The notes beneath the pieces were generated by a model, which worked only from the letters and a program-made list of their open reading frames with translations, was not told the origin of the DNA and made no database searches. Below are positions 1 to 5,858 of a stretch of DNA of 33,790 nucleotides, in pieces. Position 1 is the first letter of the stretch. Each line of letters starts with the position of its first letter. The stretch covers positions 1 to 33,790 of IMG/VR virus record IMGVR_UViG_3300026116_000074. The stretch is one strand, 5' to 3'. Source of the stretch: a virus. The translations under genes and the position numbers were made by a program.

Positions 1-75
1 CTCGGCTTCGCCTTTTAAAATCCGCCACAGGGAGCTGACGCTTGCTGGCGATTCATTAATCAATGCTGGCATGCA

Positions 76-107
76 AAAGCCCCGGACCAATTAAGGTCCG
101 GGGCTTT
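76..107 (-). terminator. Strong hairpin terminator after the 387-aa gene
   Basis: A perfect 13-bp stem (76-88 with 95-107) encloses a 6-nt AT loop. It lies 13 nt beyond the stop codon of the minus-strand gene ending at 120. Read on the minus strand the GC-rich stem ends in TTTT, as expected for an intrinsic terminator. The A-tract on the other side would also let it work in the plus direction. Confidence 0.85.
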
Positions 108-119
108 GCTGGCTAATGC

Positions 120-1283
120 CTAGGCGACTTCTCGAATCACCTTAAGCTGCGCGCTCTTGTCATTGGCAGGATTGGTGAGAGTGAACTCAACCGCATTGTC
201 CTTGCCAAGTCCCGTCTTGGTCCAGTCACTAATGCCAGCGGCATCGAGCCACATCTTAGTGATGTCCTCCGACTTAAGGTCTTCCCATTCAAGCAAAGAC
301 TTGAGCTTGAGAATGGCCTTAGTGAATGACGGCTCGCGGTTGGCCTCGTCATCATTGATGATAATGCCGCCGCCGTTCTCGAAGCCGAGCCGCGCACGAA
401 TCTTTGTCTCGCCAGTAGAGGCACCAATCTTGCGAGTGGTAGAAGTGCCCCTAGCAGTGACGGGCGGAAGTGCGGGAAGCGACTCGACATATTCAATAAG
501 CGGCGTGACAAACTTCGTCGCGTTCGACTCATTGGTCTGCTTCATAATGCGAATCTGAGTGTCGATCTGACCGAGCTTAGCCTTTGCGTCTTCGACGTAA
601 GCCTTACGATCGTCGTCACTGAGAGGCTTAATGCCAAGCACAGACTTAAGCTCGTCGCTAAGCAGAGTCATAAGGCGCTCATACTCTGCCTTTGCCTCCT
701 TAGCCTTTTCGAGCTTGAACTTAACGAGATCGTAGTTGTCTGATTCCTGCTCAGCGCGCGTAAAGACGTCGTCGTGCGCTTCGCTAAAGTGCGCTTTGTT
801 AAGTGCGTCGACAATGTCGAGAACACTGTTACGTGCCGAGTGAATCGGCAGAATGAAACCAGTAGCGAGAGACGCGCCCATCATTTTGGCCGTGTCGTCA
901 AGCTCAGTTGCGGCATAAAGCTCATTGCCGAACTGAATAACTTCCATCACTTCTTCAGTGAGGGGAACAGCCTTAGGCTTTTCGACTTCTGCCACAGGAG
1001 ACTCATTGCTTTCCGACTCGTCAGATTCGAGATCGGTACCTTCTGCGTCTTTTGCAGCGTCTTCAAAAGCGCGCTGCATTTCCTCTGCGTCAGGCTCGTT
1101 AACTTCGGCCTCGTTAGTGAAGTCGCCGAATTCGCTAGACTCAGTGTCATTGTCAACGTCGAAGGTGTTGTCCAGCATTTCGGTGACCTCATTTTCCGAG
1201 TCATTGTTGGGGGCGGCATTGTCGGTCTCGTCGTTTTCGACGGACTTGGAAAGGAACCGACGGTTTTTGTTCGAGCTAGCCAT
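120..1283 (-). CDS. Acidic 387-aa hypothetical protein
   Basis: The function is not recognised. The first ~95 residues are a low-complexity acidic tail rich in Asp, Glu, Asn and Ser. Residues ~175-255 are charged and helical, probably coiled coil (Lys/Glu/Ala-rich). A more folded C-terminal part follows, with a glycine-rich turn (GFENGGGIII) and Trp-containing segments. The start is supported by GGGAGA seven bases upstream of the ATG, and a strong terminator follows the stop. It is the largest gene of the left arm and appears monocistronic, with its own long leader (1284-1457). An acidic tail before a folded domain would fit a DNA mimic or a protein-protein adaptor, but that is speculation. 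The gene contains one 8-mer form of the dispersed motif at 991, read as SPVAE. Confidence 0.8.
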   Translation of the reverse strand: MASSNKNRRFLSKSVENDETDNAAPNNDSENEVTEMLDNTFDVDNDTESSEFGDFTNEAEVNEPDAEEMQRAFEDAAKDAEGTDLESDESESNESPVAEVEKPKAVPLTEEVMEVIQFGNELYAATELDDTAKMMGASLATGFILPIHSARNSVLDIVDALNKAHFSEAHDDVFTRAEQESDNYDLVKFKLEKAKEAKAEYERLMTLLSDELKSVLGIKPLSDDDRKAYVEDAKAKLGQIDTQIRIMKQTNESNATKFVTPLIEYVESLPALPPVTARGTSTTRKIGASTGETKIRARLGFENGGGIIINDDEANREPSFTKAILKLKSLLEWEDLKSEDITKMWLDAAGISDWTKTGLGKDNAVEFTLTNPANDKSAQLKVIREVA

Positions 1284-1334
1284 TTTGATTCTCCCAGTGA
1301 TCTTGATCCGCGTATGCGGAGGCCGACAACGTCT

Positions 1335-1364
1335 ATGGTACTACAGGTGGTGCCTGACTGCCAA
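1335..1364 (-). promoter_or_regulatory. Candidate promoter for the 387-aa gene
   Basis: On the minus strand, TTGGCA (1364-1359) and TACCAT (1340-1335) are separated by 18 bases, about 50 bases upstream of the ATG at 1283. The -35 matches five of six consensus positions and the -10 matches four. The leader between promoter and gene also carries a TCCGC-GTAT-GCGGA inverted repeat (1307-1320) and a GTGATCT heptamer (1297-1303) that recurs in other left-arm control regions. Confidence 0.35.
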
Positions 1365-1400
1365 GCTATTCGGGGGTCGATTTGACGGAGATCTCACTTT

Positions 1401-1444
1401 GGCGGCATGCGGCTTCTGCGTGACCTGTCAAGCCGCATGCCGCC
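1401..1444. terminator. Perfect 15-bp inverted repeat between minus-strand genes
   Basis: Positions 1401-1415 and 1430-1444 are exact reverse complements, with a 14-nt loop and a very GC-rich stem containing GCATGC. It sits 14 bases past the stop of the gene ending at 1458 and upstream of the next gene's promoter. There is no U-tract on either strand, so it may be a non-canonical terminator, an mRNA-stabilising hairpin or a protein-binding palindrome. Confidence 0.6.
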
Positions 1445-1457
1445 GCGATCATTGATC

Positions 1458-1802
1458 CTAAAGGTCCGCCACAGGGAGGCCGTGATTGATGTGTACGAGC
1501 TTAATGGTCTCGACAATGCCAACCATCAATGCGTCCCTGTCCAGCTGGTTAATGAATGCGTCCGTGAGATTGTTCCATGCGAGAACCTTAATGTCATTGC
1601 CGCATCGGTCACAATCATTGATGTGGTCATTGTTGCGGTCGTGAAGCATTGACGCCCGAAGACATTCAACGTTGCGCGCAAGCATTTGCGGCATTATAGA
1701 CCGCTTAACGTTGGTGGTGATGTTAATGAAATTGCGGAAGCCGTGATGCTTAGAGGAGTACGTCTTAATGATTCGCCCGTTGGGGAAGTAGTGAGTGGTC
1801 AT
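1458..1802 (-). CDS. Small hypothetical protein (114 aa)
   Basis: Not recognised. The protein is rich in His, Asn and Asp and contains one CxxC (CDRCGND) about two-thirds along, which could bind a metal with nearby histidines, but no complete zinc-finger or HNH pattern is visible. ATG at 1802 is preferred because AAGGGA lies eight bases upstream. An in-frame GTG at 1808 would give a 4-nt GTGA overlap with the upstream gene but only a 2-nt spacing to the same Shine-Dalgarno. The last codons (LPVADL) are built on a copy of the dispersed CCCTGTGGC motif at 1468-1476. Probably co-transcribed with the 61-aa gene just upstream. Confidence 0.65.
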   Translation of the reverse strand: MTTHYFPNGRIIKTYSSKHHGFRNFINITTNVKRSIMPQMLARNVECLRASMLHDRNNDHINDCDRCGNDIKVLAWNNLTDAFINQLDRDALMVGIVETIKLVHINHGLPVADL

Positions 1803-1804
1803 TG

Positions 1805-1990
1805 TCACTGTCCCTTCGAAACGTCTTTGAAGTTGCCTTCAGCGTCTGCATAAATGAATATCGGCTGTTGTTTCATGCACAGAATGCAGAAGTCATAATG
1901 CGCTAGTGCTTCATCGTAATGGTCGTCTGCGAATACCCAGTAGTCGGGAGTGCCGTCGCTTTTCATTGCGGCTGCGATGAAGTAAGGCAT
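1805..1990 (-). CDS. Small hypothetical protein (61 aa)
   Basis: Not recognised. It is a compact 61-aa protein with several aromatic residues (YWVF, HYDF, IFIY) and a single CxxC (CILC) near residue 37. It ends two bases before the ATG of the next minus-strand gene, so the two are probably translated from one message. CGGAGC lies a suitable distance upstream of its ATG. Left-arm position and small size suggest an early or accessory protein; there is no direct evidence for a role. Confidence 0.6.
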   Translation of the reverse strand: MPYFIAAAMKSDGTPDYWVFADDHYDEALAHYDFCILCMKQQPIFIYADAEGNFKDVSKGQ

Positions 1991-2085
1991 TTGCTGTGCT
2001 CCGTTCGGTTTCGATTGACTAGCTACGCTTAGTCTTCCCTTAATTTGAGATCCCTAAACATGTGACTTTGAAAAGCTTAGCCACA

Positions 2086-2112
2086 GGGAGGCAAGCATTT
2101 AGCCTGCCTCCC
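2086..2112 (-). terminator. Hairpin after the winged-helix gene
   Basis: An 8-bp GC-rich stem (2086-2093 with 2105-2112) has an 11-nt loop, just past the stop at 2126 of the upstream minus-strand gene. There is no U-tract. On the minus strand the 3' arm runs straight into a CCCTGTGGC motif copy (2088-2080), so motif and hairpin overlap. Confidence 0.45.
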
Positions 2113-2125
2113 ACTCCATCAATGC

Positions 2126-2740
2126 TCAGCTCTTTGACTTCGGATCATTGGTGCGGCGATTGTCCAAGGCATTTCTAATTTCCCTGGGAGTCGTCATGCC
2201 ATTTTCGATAATGAGCTTGTCGACTAGCCTTGTGGGATGCCAGAGTTCTTCTGTGTTAAGCAGAGTGTGAGCTGACTTTGAGATTGCATCCAGCCGCCTG
2301 GCGAATGTTGCCAAAGCTGCGTACATTTCTTTTAGCTCAACGATTTTGTCTGAGAATGACTTGTCTTCGTTGGTGGTATCGTCTGCATTCCCGCTCGCCA
2401 CAGAGAAAAGGTTAATGACTTGACGAGCGAAAATTGCGTTGATTGGCTCACGAGGCGGATAATCAAGCCACTCCAGGAAAAGAGTTTTGAGCGGCATTCG
2501 CTTGTCGCCCCACGGAATGCAGTATTCATTTGAGAGTGAGTCTGGGCTAGCAAACAGTTTAGCGCGATTGATTGTTTTGCCTGTGTCTACTGCGAAGCCG
2601 CGATTGATTGCTTCTGCCATGTTATTGAAGATGGTTTGCTTAGTGACACGCCGCTCTGTTTTCTTTGCGATTTGCTCGTAAGTCATTGGCTCGGGCGATG
2701 CTTTGAGGATTGCGCCAATTTCCTCAACGATAATGTTCAT
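2126..2740 (-). CDS. Putative winged-helix DNA-binding protein (204 aa)
   Basis: Residues ~1-50 read like a winged-helix domain: a helical start, then MTYEQIAKKTE followed by a TKQTIFNNMAEAI recognition-helix-like segment and a short beta wing (GFAVDTG, AKLFA). The middle contains an aromatic stretch around EWLDYPP and then a helical, coiled-coil-like region (~120-160). The C-terminus is basic. The family is not identified, so a regulator role is inferred from the fold. It is the first gene behind a near-consensus sigma-70 promoter (2805-2832) with an AGATCAC heptamer overlapping the -35, which would suit autoregulation. AAGGGA precedes the ATG. A replication-initiator-like role is an alternative because the gene borders the main non-coding region. 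Confidence 0.6.
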   Translation of the reverse strand: MNIIVEEIGAILKASPEPMTYEQIAKKTERRVTKQTIFNNMAEAINRGFAVDTGKTINRAKLFASPDSLSNEYCIPWGDKRMPLKTLFLEWLDYPPREPINAIFARQVINLFSVASGNADDTTNEDKSFSDKIVELKEMYAALATFARRLDAISKSAHTLLNTEELWHPTRLVDKLIIENGMTTPREIRNALDNRRTNDPKSKS

Positions 2741-2804
2741 TGCTCGGTCCCTTCATTGTGATTGTCATTGTTATTTGACGTGCTTTTACGACGTTTCCAT
2801 GGAT

Positions 2805-2832
2805 ATTATACCAAATTCTGAGATCACGTCAA
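2805..2832 (-). promoter_or_regulatory. Near-consensus sigma-70 promoter
   Basis: On the minus strand, TTGACG (2832-2827) is followed after 16 bases by a perfect TATAAT (2810-2805). It lies about 65 bases upstream of the ATG at 2740. AGATCAC (2821-2827) overlaps the spacer and first -35 base, and further GTGATCT/TGATCAC copies lie just upstream. This is the best promoter in the window and should be read by host housekeeping RNA polymerase. Confidence 0.85.
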
Positions 2833-3239
2833 ATCCATGATCACTAACTCCGTTTCCGCAGGTCACAGCCCTGGTGATCTTGGATTAACGATCTACCGTG
2901 ATCTTTATCTAGATCTCCTAATCCTAATAGATCTCCTTTGATATCTAAAACAGCGTAAAGGACGGGAGAAACCGCAGGTCAGACGTCAAGTATCGTACTT
3001 TACATTTTTTTATGCTGTGCGACGATTTTGATTGGGAAGGGTCTAGGATAGACGGAGTCCCTAGACCCCCCACAATGCACAGACAATGATTAAGATCAAA
3101 AGCAATAAGCAGACAGGCATTAACAAACAACAATAGCAACTATGGATTTTCCATCCGGCTCGTTATTCAAAAGCGCGGAGACTCTCCCTGTGGCTAATGA
3201 TTAACCCAATTAACATCCAACAGTTTGATCTTGGAAGGC

Positions 3240-3423
3240 TGAGAGGCTCAAGATCGCCACCCCAGTCCTGGCCTACCCTCGGCACGAGATCGCAGCTCAG
3301 CGTGGATCTGAGGGCCTTCCAGGGCTGTGCTGGCTGGACCGGGCGGCTGGCGGGGTGGTACGATGATGATCTAGATCACACAATAGCAAAAGGGGCGGAT
3401 CAATGATGATGATCCGCCCCTTT
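3240..3423 (+). ncRNA. Candidate structured RNA with terminator-like end
   Basis: Positions 3241-3360 have 82 G+C in 120 bases, far above the flanking DNA. CCACCCC (3257-3263) and GGGGTGG (3352-3358) could close a multi-branched fold that also contains CTCAG/CTGAG and CCTGG/CCAGG pairings. A 13-bp hairpin followed by TTT (3389-3423) would end a plus-strand transcript. No clear promoter was found upstream, so transcription is unproven; a GC-rich imported fragment or an origin structure are alternatives. Confidence 0.3.
3389..3423. terminator. Bidirectional hairpin terminator
   Basis: A 13-bp stem (3389-3401 with 3411-3423) with A-run and T-run edges encloses a 9-nt loop of repeated ATG/GAT triplets. 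On the minus strand it follows the small gene ending at 3466; on the plus strand it follows the GC-rich structured stretch. Confidence 0.75.
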
Positions 3424-3465
3424 GGATTAATCATTAGTCGGCAGCACTAATGATTAAGGTTGTGG

Positions 3466-3690
3466 CTAATGCTGAATGCTTTTGAACGACTCGATTGCGA
3501 GTTCGAGCCGACGCGCATTCTGCTCGGCGTGAATGACAGCGACATAAGAGCTGATGTCGTTGCGGAGGTAAGTCGCGTGCAGCGGGAAAGTCTCGGCGTG
3601 GTAAGCGGCGAGCTTGGCATTGAGCCATTCGTCGTCAGTGCAGTCGCTGCAATTTGCGATGTGGTTGAGAATGCTGGTGAAGCTAATCAT
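3466..3690 (-). CDS. Small hypothetical protein (74 aa)
   Basis: Not recognised. The sequence is helical, with histidines and a single CxxC-like pair (CSDC) near the N-terminus. GAAAGG lies about nine bases upstream of the ATG. It is the second gene of a short minus-strand pair that starts from the promoter at 4204-4231, and it is followed by the terminator at 3389-3423. Small size and left-arm position fit an early accessory protein. An uninterrupted plus-strand frame (3460-4218) covers the whole pair but lacks a ribosome binding site and is taken as a shadow. Confidence 0.55.
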   Translation of the reverse strand: MISFTSILNHIANCSDCTDDEWLNAKLAAYHAETFPLHATYLRNDISSYVAVIHAEQNARRLELAIESFKSIQH

Positions 3691-3720
3691 TGTCGTGAGC
3701 CTTTCGATTGTTGGGTTGGA

Positions 3721-4167
3721 TTAGATGCCGAAGTGGTAACCGCAGCAGGGACACGCGTTGTACTCGTGAATGCATTCGTAGGGGTTTTCGCACCCGCAGT
3801 AGTGCTCGCAAAGGTCTCCTGTCTCGTAATCGAAGCCAGGACACGGGCAACCGTGGTCATAAACCCACGGGTTAGCGGATTGGTCGATAAGCAGTTCTTC
3901 TGCTTTTGCTCGGTCGTCTTCTGCTTTGCGCACGGCTATTGCGAATTCGGCGGAGCTAAGAGGAATGCTCACAGTCCATGTCCTTTCGATGATTCCGGCG
4001 AATACTGCATTGACGTCGGCACAGTGTGCGACTTCGATTTCCGCCTTAATGTGACGGGCGAAGTGATTGACGTTCGGCCACCAATAGCAGCCGAGCTCGT
4101 CAGTAAGCGCATTATGCATTGCGTTAATGCTTTTGCCCGGCTTAAAGAGCGGGGATTCGTTGTTCAT
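3721..4167 (-). CDS. Cysteine-rich C-terminal hypothetical protein (148 aa)
   Basis: Not recognised. The N-terminal ~100 residues look globular, and the region 70-95 is helical and charged. The last ~40 residues hold nine cysteines, including CPCPG, CGC and CPCC, plus histidines, consistent with one or two structural zinc sites. ATG at 4167 is chosen because GAGAGG lies six bases upstream; the earlier in-frame ATG at 4173 directly abuts that Shine-Dalgarno. The gene heads a minus-strand pair under the promoter at 4204-4231. It is divergent from the plus-strand small-gene operon that begins at 4252. Confidence 0.6.
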   Translation of the reverse strand: MNNESPLFKPGKSINAMHNALTDELGCYWWPNVNHFARHIKAEIEVAHCADVNAVFAGIIERTWTVSIPLSSAEFAIAVRKAEDDRAKAEELLIDQSANPWVYDHGCPCPGFDYETGDLCEHYCGCENPYECIHEYNACPCCGYHFGI

Positions 4168-4203
4168 GATCATCCTCTCGGGTCGGTTTTGTGGTGCGAT
4201 CTC

Positions 4204-4231
4204 AAAGTAGCGCATTAAGGAATGCTGTCAA
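4204..4231 (-). promoter_or_regulatory. Sigma-70-like promoter for the 3466-4167 gene pair
   Basis: On the minus strand, a perfect TTGACA (4231-4226) is followed after 16 bases by TACTTT (4209-4204), about 37 bases upstream of the chosen start at 4167. Its back edge lies only ~20 bases from the ATG of the divergent microprotein at 4252, so both directions may share control. Confidence 0.65.
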
Positions 4232-4251
4232 TAGCAAACGAGGAAACCGTT

Positions 4252-4347
4252 ATGATAATGTTACATTGGCCTCAGTGGCTTGTCATTTACCTAAATGCCT
4301 GGCTCGTCATTGTTGCAATTGCCCTGACTGCGCACGATAAGCATTGA
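4252..4347 (+). CDS. 31-aa single-span membrane microprotein
   Basis: A short frame starts at an ATG seven bases after GAGGA (4240-4244). The product is mostly hydrophobic: after MIMLHWPQW comes one predicted transmembrane helix (about residues 9-26, rich in Leu, Val, Ile, Ala), ending in a short His/Lys/Asp tail. No homologue is recognised. It is the first plus-strand gene, directly divergent from the promoter at 4204-4231. Tiny early membrane proteins in phages can act on the host envelope or in superinfection exclusion, but nothing here shows that. The next frame begins at an overlapping ATG (4347) without a ribosome binding site. Confidence 0.5.
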   Translation: MIMLHWPQWLVIYLNAWLVIVAIALTAHDKH

Positions 4348-4457
4348 TGGAATTGCAGGCAGGGAATGTGCATTTATCCCTGTGGCAATGTTGTGACCTT
4401 TTATTTTCCACTCGGGTTTCAGGTAACTTCCAATTCCAAAAATTTTTTGGAGCAAAA

Positions 4458-4655
4458 ATGCCTTCCCCATCAATCAAACAAATTCGTGAGAAAATGCTAA
4501 GGTACGCAAATGATGCTGAAATACTTATCGAAGAGTCACGTAGAAGTGGCTTTCTCAAGCAATCAAAATACGACGCAGCAGACATCTGCATTAGAATGGC
4601 TAACATGTACTCTCAAATGCTCATAGCAGAAAGCATCAACGAATCATGTCAATGA
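4458..4655 (+). CDS. 65-aa helical protein, paralogue A
   Basis: Not recognised by family. It is predicted all-helical with a C-terminal MYSQMLIAES segment. It aligns with the product of 4803-5000: both are exactly 65 aa and share an Ala-Asp-x-Ala pattern, then MYSQ followed by a hydrophobic residue and Ala. ATG at 4458 is chosen because TTGGAG lies just upstream; the same frame stays open back to 4347, but those codons lack a Shine-Dalgarno and include a dispersed-motif copy (4378). Its stop overlaps the start of the cysteine-rich gene by 4 nt (ATGA), so the two are probably translationally coupled. Confidence 0.65.
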   Translation: MPSPSIKQIREKMLRYANDAEILIEESRRSGFLKQSKYDAADICIRMANMYSQMLIAESINESCQ

Positions 4656-4795
4656 GCTGTGGACATTACGGAAATGGCCAGTTCTTTTGCAGAACATGCG
4701 GCCAAATGACCTGCGAAGAATGCTCGTGCATTTGCTTCAAGATTAAGTGTCCTTCCTGTGGCCATGAATTTGAAAAAGACTCAAGCGAGGAGTGA
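4652..4795 (+). CDS. 47-aa cysteine-rich zinc-ribbon-like protein
   Basis: Nine of 47 residues are cysteine. They form CRTC, CEEC with a following CIC, and CPSC followed by GH, so two CxxC knuckles could hold one zinc and the CEEC/CxC cluster another. The frame overlaps the previous gene by ATGA and ends seven bases before the next ATG, filling the space between two paralogous 65-aa genes exactly. It ends in an acidic tail (EKDSSEE). Zinc ribbons this small usually act as adaptors to nucleic acid or RNA polymerase; the role here is unknown. A motif 8-mer at 4755-4762 is read as Ser-Cys-Gly. Confidence 0.7.
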   Translation: MSCGHYGNGQFFCRTCGQMTCEECSCICFKIKCPSCGHEFEKDSSEE

Positions 4796-4802
4796 TCTCA
4801 AA

Positions 4803-5000
4803 ATGACTAAGCGAGTTTTCACTAACAAAGATGAAGTGCTAGACCGGGCCATTTACTACGCAGAAGAAGCTCAAAAAGAAGCAAATAAACCACGATCAGA
4901 TTCAGTGACACTTAGCGCAGTCAGCAACTTGTCAATTATGTACTCTCAACTTTACGTAGCAATGAGGACAGCCGAAAATGATTCCAAGCCAAGTAATTGA
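4803..5000 (+). CDS. 65-aa helical protein, paralogue B
   Basis: Similar in length and pattern to the product of 4458-4655, sharing a charged helix with repeated Ala/Asp/Glu and a C-terminal MYSQLYVAM in place of MYSQMLIAE. This points to an old tandem duplication around the cysteine-rich gene. ATG at 4803 follows GAGGAG by about ten bases; an upstream in-frame ATG at 4758 lies inside the preceding gene and lacks a clear site. The 3' end overlaps the next gene by 23 bases. Function unknown. Confidence 0.65.
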   Translation: MTKRVFTNKDEVLDRAIYYAEEAQKEANKPRSDSVTLSAVSNLSIMYSQLYVAMRTAENDSKPSN

Positions 5001-5256
5001 AAATGAACTCGGCCTCAACATAGATTCAATCGAAATCATTAGGAGTCCTCAGGACTTTTCAATGTTCCGAGTAATCGCAACAAAAGGAAGCAATCAAGTC
5101 ATCATCCCAGTAAGTGCTGACCACATTTTAGATTTGGATTACCTCCTGTGGCTAGCGAAAGAAATCAAACGTCAATTGGGAATCGATTCCTCAAACACTG
5201 TTAGTGAACTCAAGCCACTTCTAGAAGAATACGATCGAAGGAATAGAAATGCATGA
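4978..5256 (+). CDS. Hypothetical protein (92 aa)
   Basis: Not recognised. An alternating hydrophobic pattern (SIEIIRS, FRVIATKG, QVIIPVS) suggests a small beta-sheet domain, followed by a helical C-terminus with LLWLAKEIKRQLG. It starts inside the end of the 65-aa gene and overlaps the following gene by exactly 8 nt. Part of the early plus-strand small-gene operon. A copy of the 8-mer motif at 5144-5152 is read here in an unusual frame (LLWL), one of the cases showing that the motif is not held by protein sequence. Confidence 0.65.
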   Translation: MIPSQVIENELGLNIDSIEIIRSPQDFSMFRVIATKGSNQVIIPVSADHILDLDYLLWLAKEIKRQLGIDSSNTVSELKPLLEEYDRRNRNA

Positions 5257-5524
5257 CGACGAAGTTCCTAAAAACGCTAAAGGCGAACCACTAGTTAGTC
5301 TCACTGACATCTTCAATAAAGGCGTTCTACCTAACTGGGTCAAAGCCGATAATGCCTGGCGGGAAGTTCATTTCCTAGAGCCAGTTATTAATGAAGAATG
5401 GCCGGAGGGTGGTTTTCTCCCTGTGGCAGATTTTCAGCGTAAGTGCCCAATCGGTTGCGATTTTGGCAGAGTGATTTGCCAAAACAAAGAATGCTCTAAT
5501 TTCGGAAGGAACTACAGTGTCTAA
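5249..5524 (+). CDS. Hypothetical protein with C-terminal Cys cluster (91 aa)
   Basis: Not recognised. The first ~60 residues are acidic and Trp-containing (NWVKADNAW). The last ~30 hold four cysteines in the pattern C-x3-C-x7-C-x4-C (CPIGC ... CQNKEC), plausibly a zinc site. GAAGGA precedes the ATG. It overlaps its neighbours by exactly 8 nt on both sides. An exact motif copy (5419-5427) is read as LPVAD between the two halves, looking like a permissive linker. Confidence 0.65.
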   Translation: MHDDEVPKNAKGEPLVSLTDIFNKGVLPNWVKADNAWREVHFLEPVINEEWPEGGFLPVADFQRKCPIGCDFGRVICQNKECSNFGRNYSV

Positions 5525-5858
5525 CTTCGACAAAATCGTCGGAAAACTCTACGAAAATCAAATCAGTCAGCAACTAGGAGCAGAAGTAAAAGCTCCGAAA
5601 GAGCGAGTCGAAAACGAGGAGAAAAATAAAACATTCGACGCTAAATTCATTGCCGGAGCAGTAGCTGTAAACGGATGGCGCAGAAAGCCAAAATATCCCG
5701 AGTGGCACATTAGTGTTGCTTTTGGTGACACTGGCTATGAAAATGACCCTGGAATCTACGGAGAAAAAGACAAGACAAAAGTAATAGAAATTCTAGAAGA
5801 ACATCAGCGACAGATAGCGCTGGCTATTCAATATATTAAGGATAACTTCAATGATTAA
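5517..5858 (+). CDS. Hypothetical protein (113 aa)
   Basis: Not recognised. The N-terminus is charged and helical, the middle (AGAVAVNGWRRK, WHISVAFG) looks like beta strands, and the C-terminus is a long helix (KVIEILEEHQRQIALAIQYI). It starts with GTG at 5517; AAGGA six bases upstream supports this. It overlaps the genes on both sides by exactly 8 nt, so ribosomes finishing one gene are well placed to start the next. Confidence 0.7.
   Translation: MSNFDKIVGKLYENQISQQLGAEVKAPKERVENEEKNKTFDAKFIAGAVAVNGWRRKPKYPEWHISVAFGDTGYENDPGIYGEKDKTKVIEILEEHQRQIALAIQYIKDNFND

Larger units (their letters stand above)
2741..3465. other. 725-nt intergenic control region
   Basis: No convincing gene. It contains the promoter at 2805-2832; seven GATC sites within 2822-2933, including GTGATCT/AGATCAC heptamers at 2821, 2874 and 2898 and two AGATCTCCT direct repeats (2911, 2929); a 9-bp hairpin (3039-3047 with 3060-3068); one dispersed motif copy (3186-3194); a GC-rich structured stretch (about 3240-3360); and a hairpin with T-run at 3389-3423. 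The dispersed motif flips strand across this region. It is a candidate regulatory hub or replication origin. Confidence 0.6.

Noticed and set aside
774-1455. Plus-strand frames opposite the 387-aa gene
   Set aside because: They have no ribosome binding site, and the minus-strand frame has a good start, terminator and protein-like composition.
2945-3139. 64-codon minus-strand frame
   Set aside because: It starts with TTG without a ribosome site, and it runs across a hairpin in the control region. Not supported.
3197-3406. 69-codon plus-strand frame in the GC-rich intergenic stretch
   Set aside because: No Shine-Dalgarno before its ATG and unusual composition; the stretch is better explained as structured RNA or control DNA.
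3460-4218. Long plus-strand open frame (252 codons) over 3460-4218
   Set aside because: It lies antisense to two minus-strand genes that have Shine-Dalgarno sites, sensible starts and a promoter. The plus frame lacks a ribosome site and its product looks like a composition shadow.
4347-4457. Longer start for the first 65-aa gene at ATG 4347
   Set aside because: It overlaps the microprotein stop, but has no Shine-Dalgarno; the ATG at 4458 does, and equal length with its paralogue supports the shorter form.
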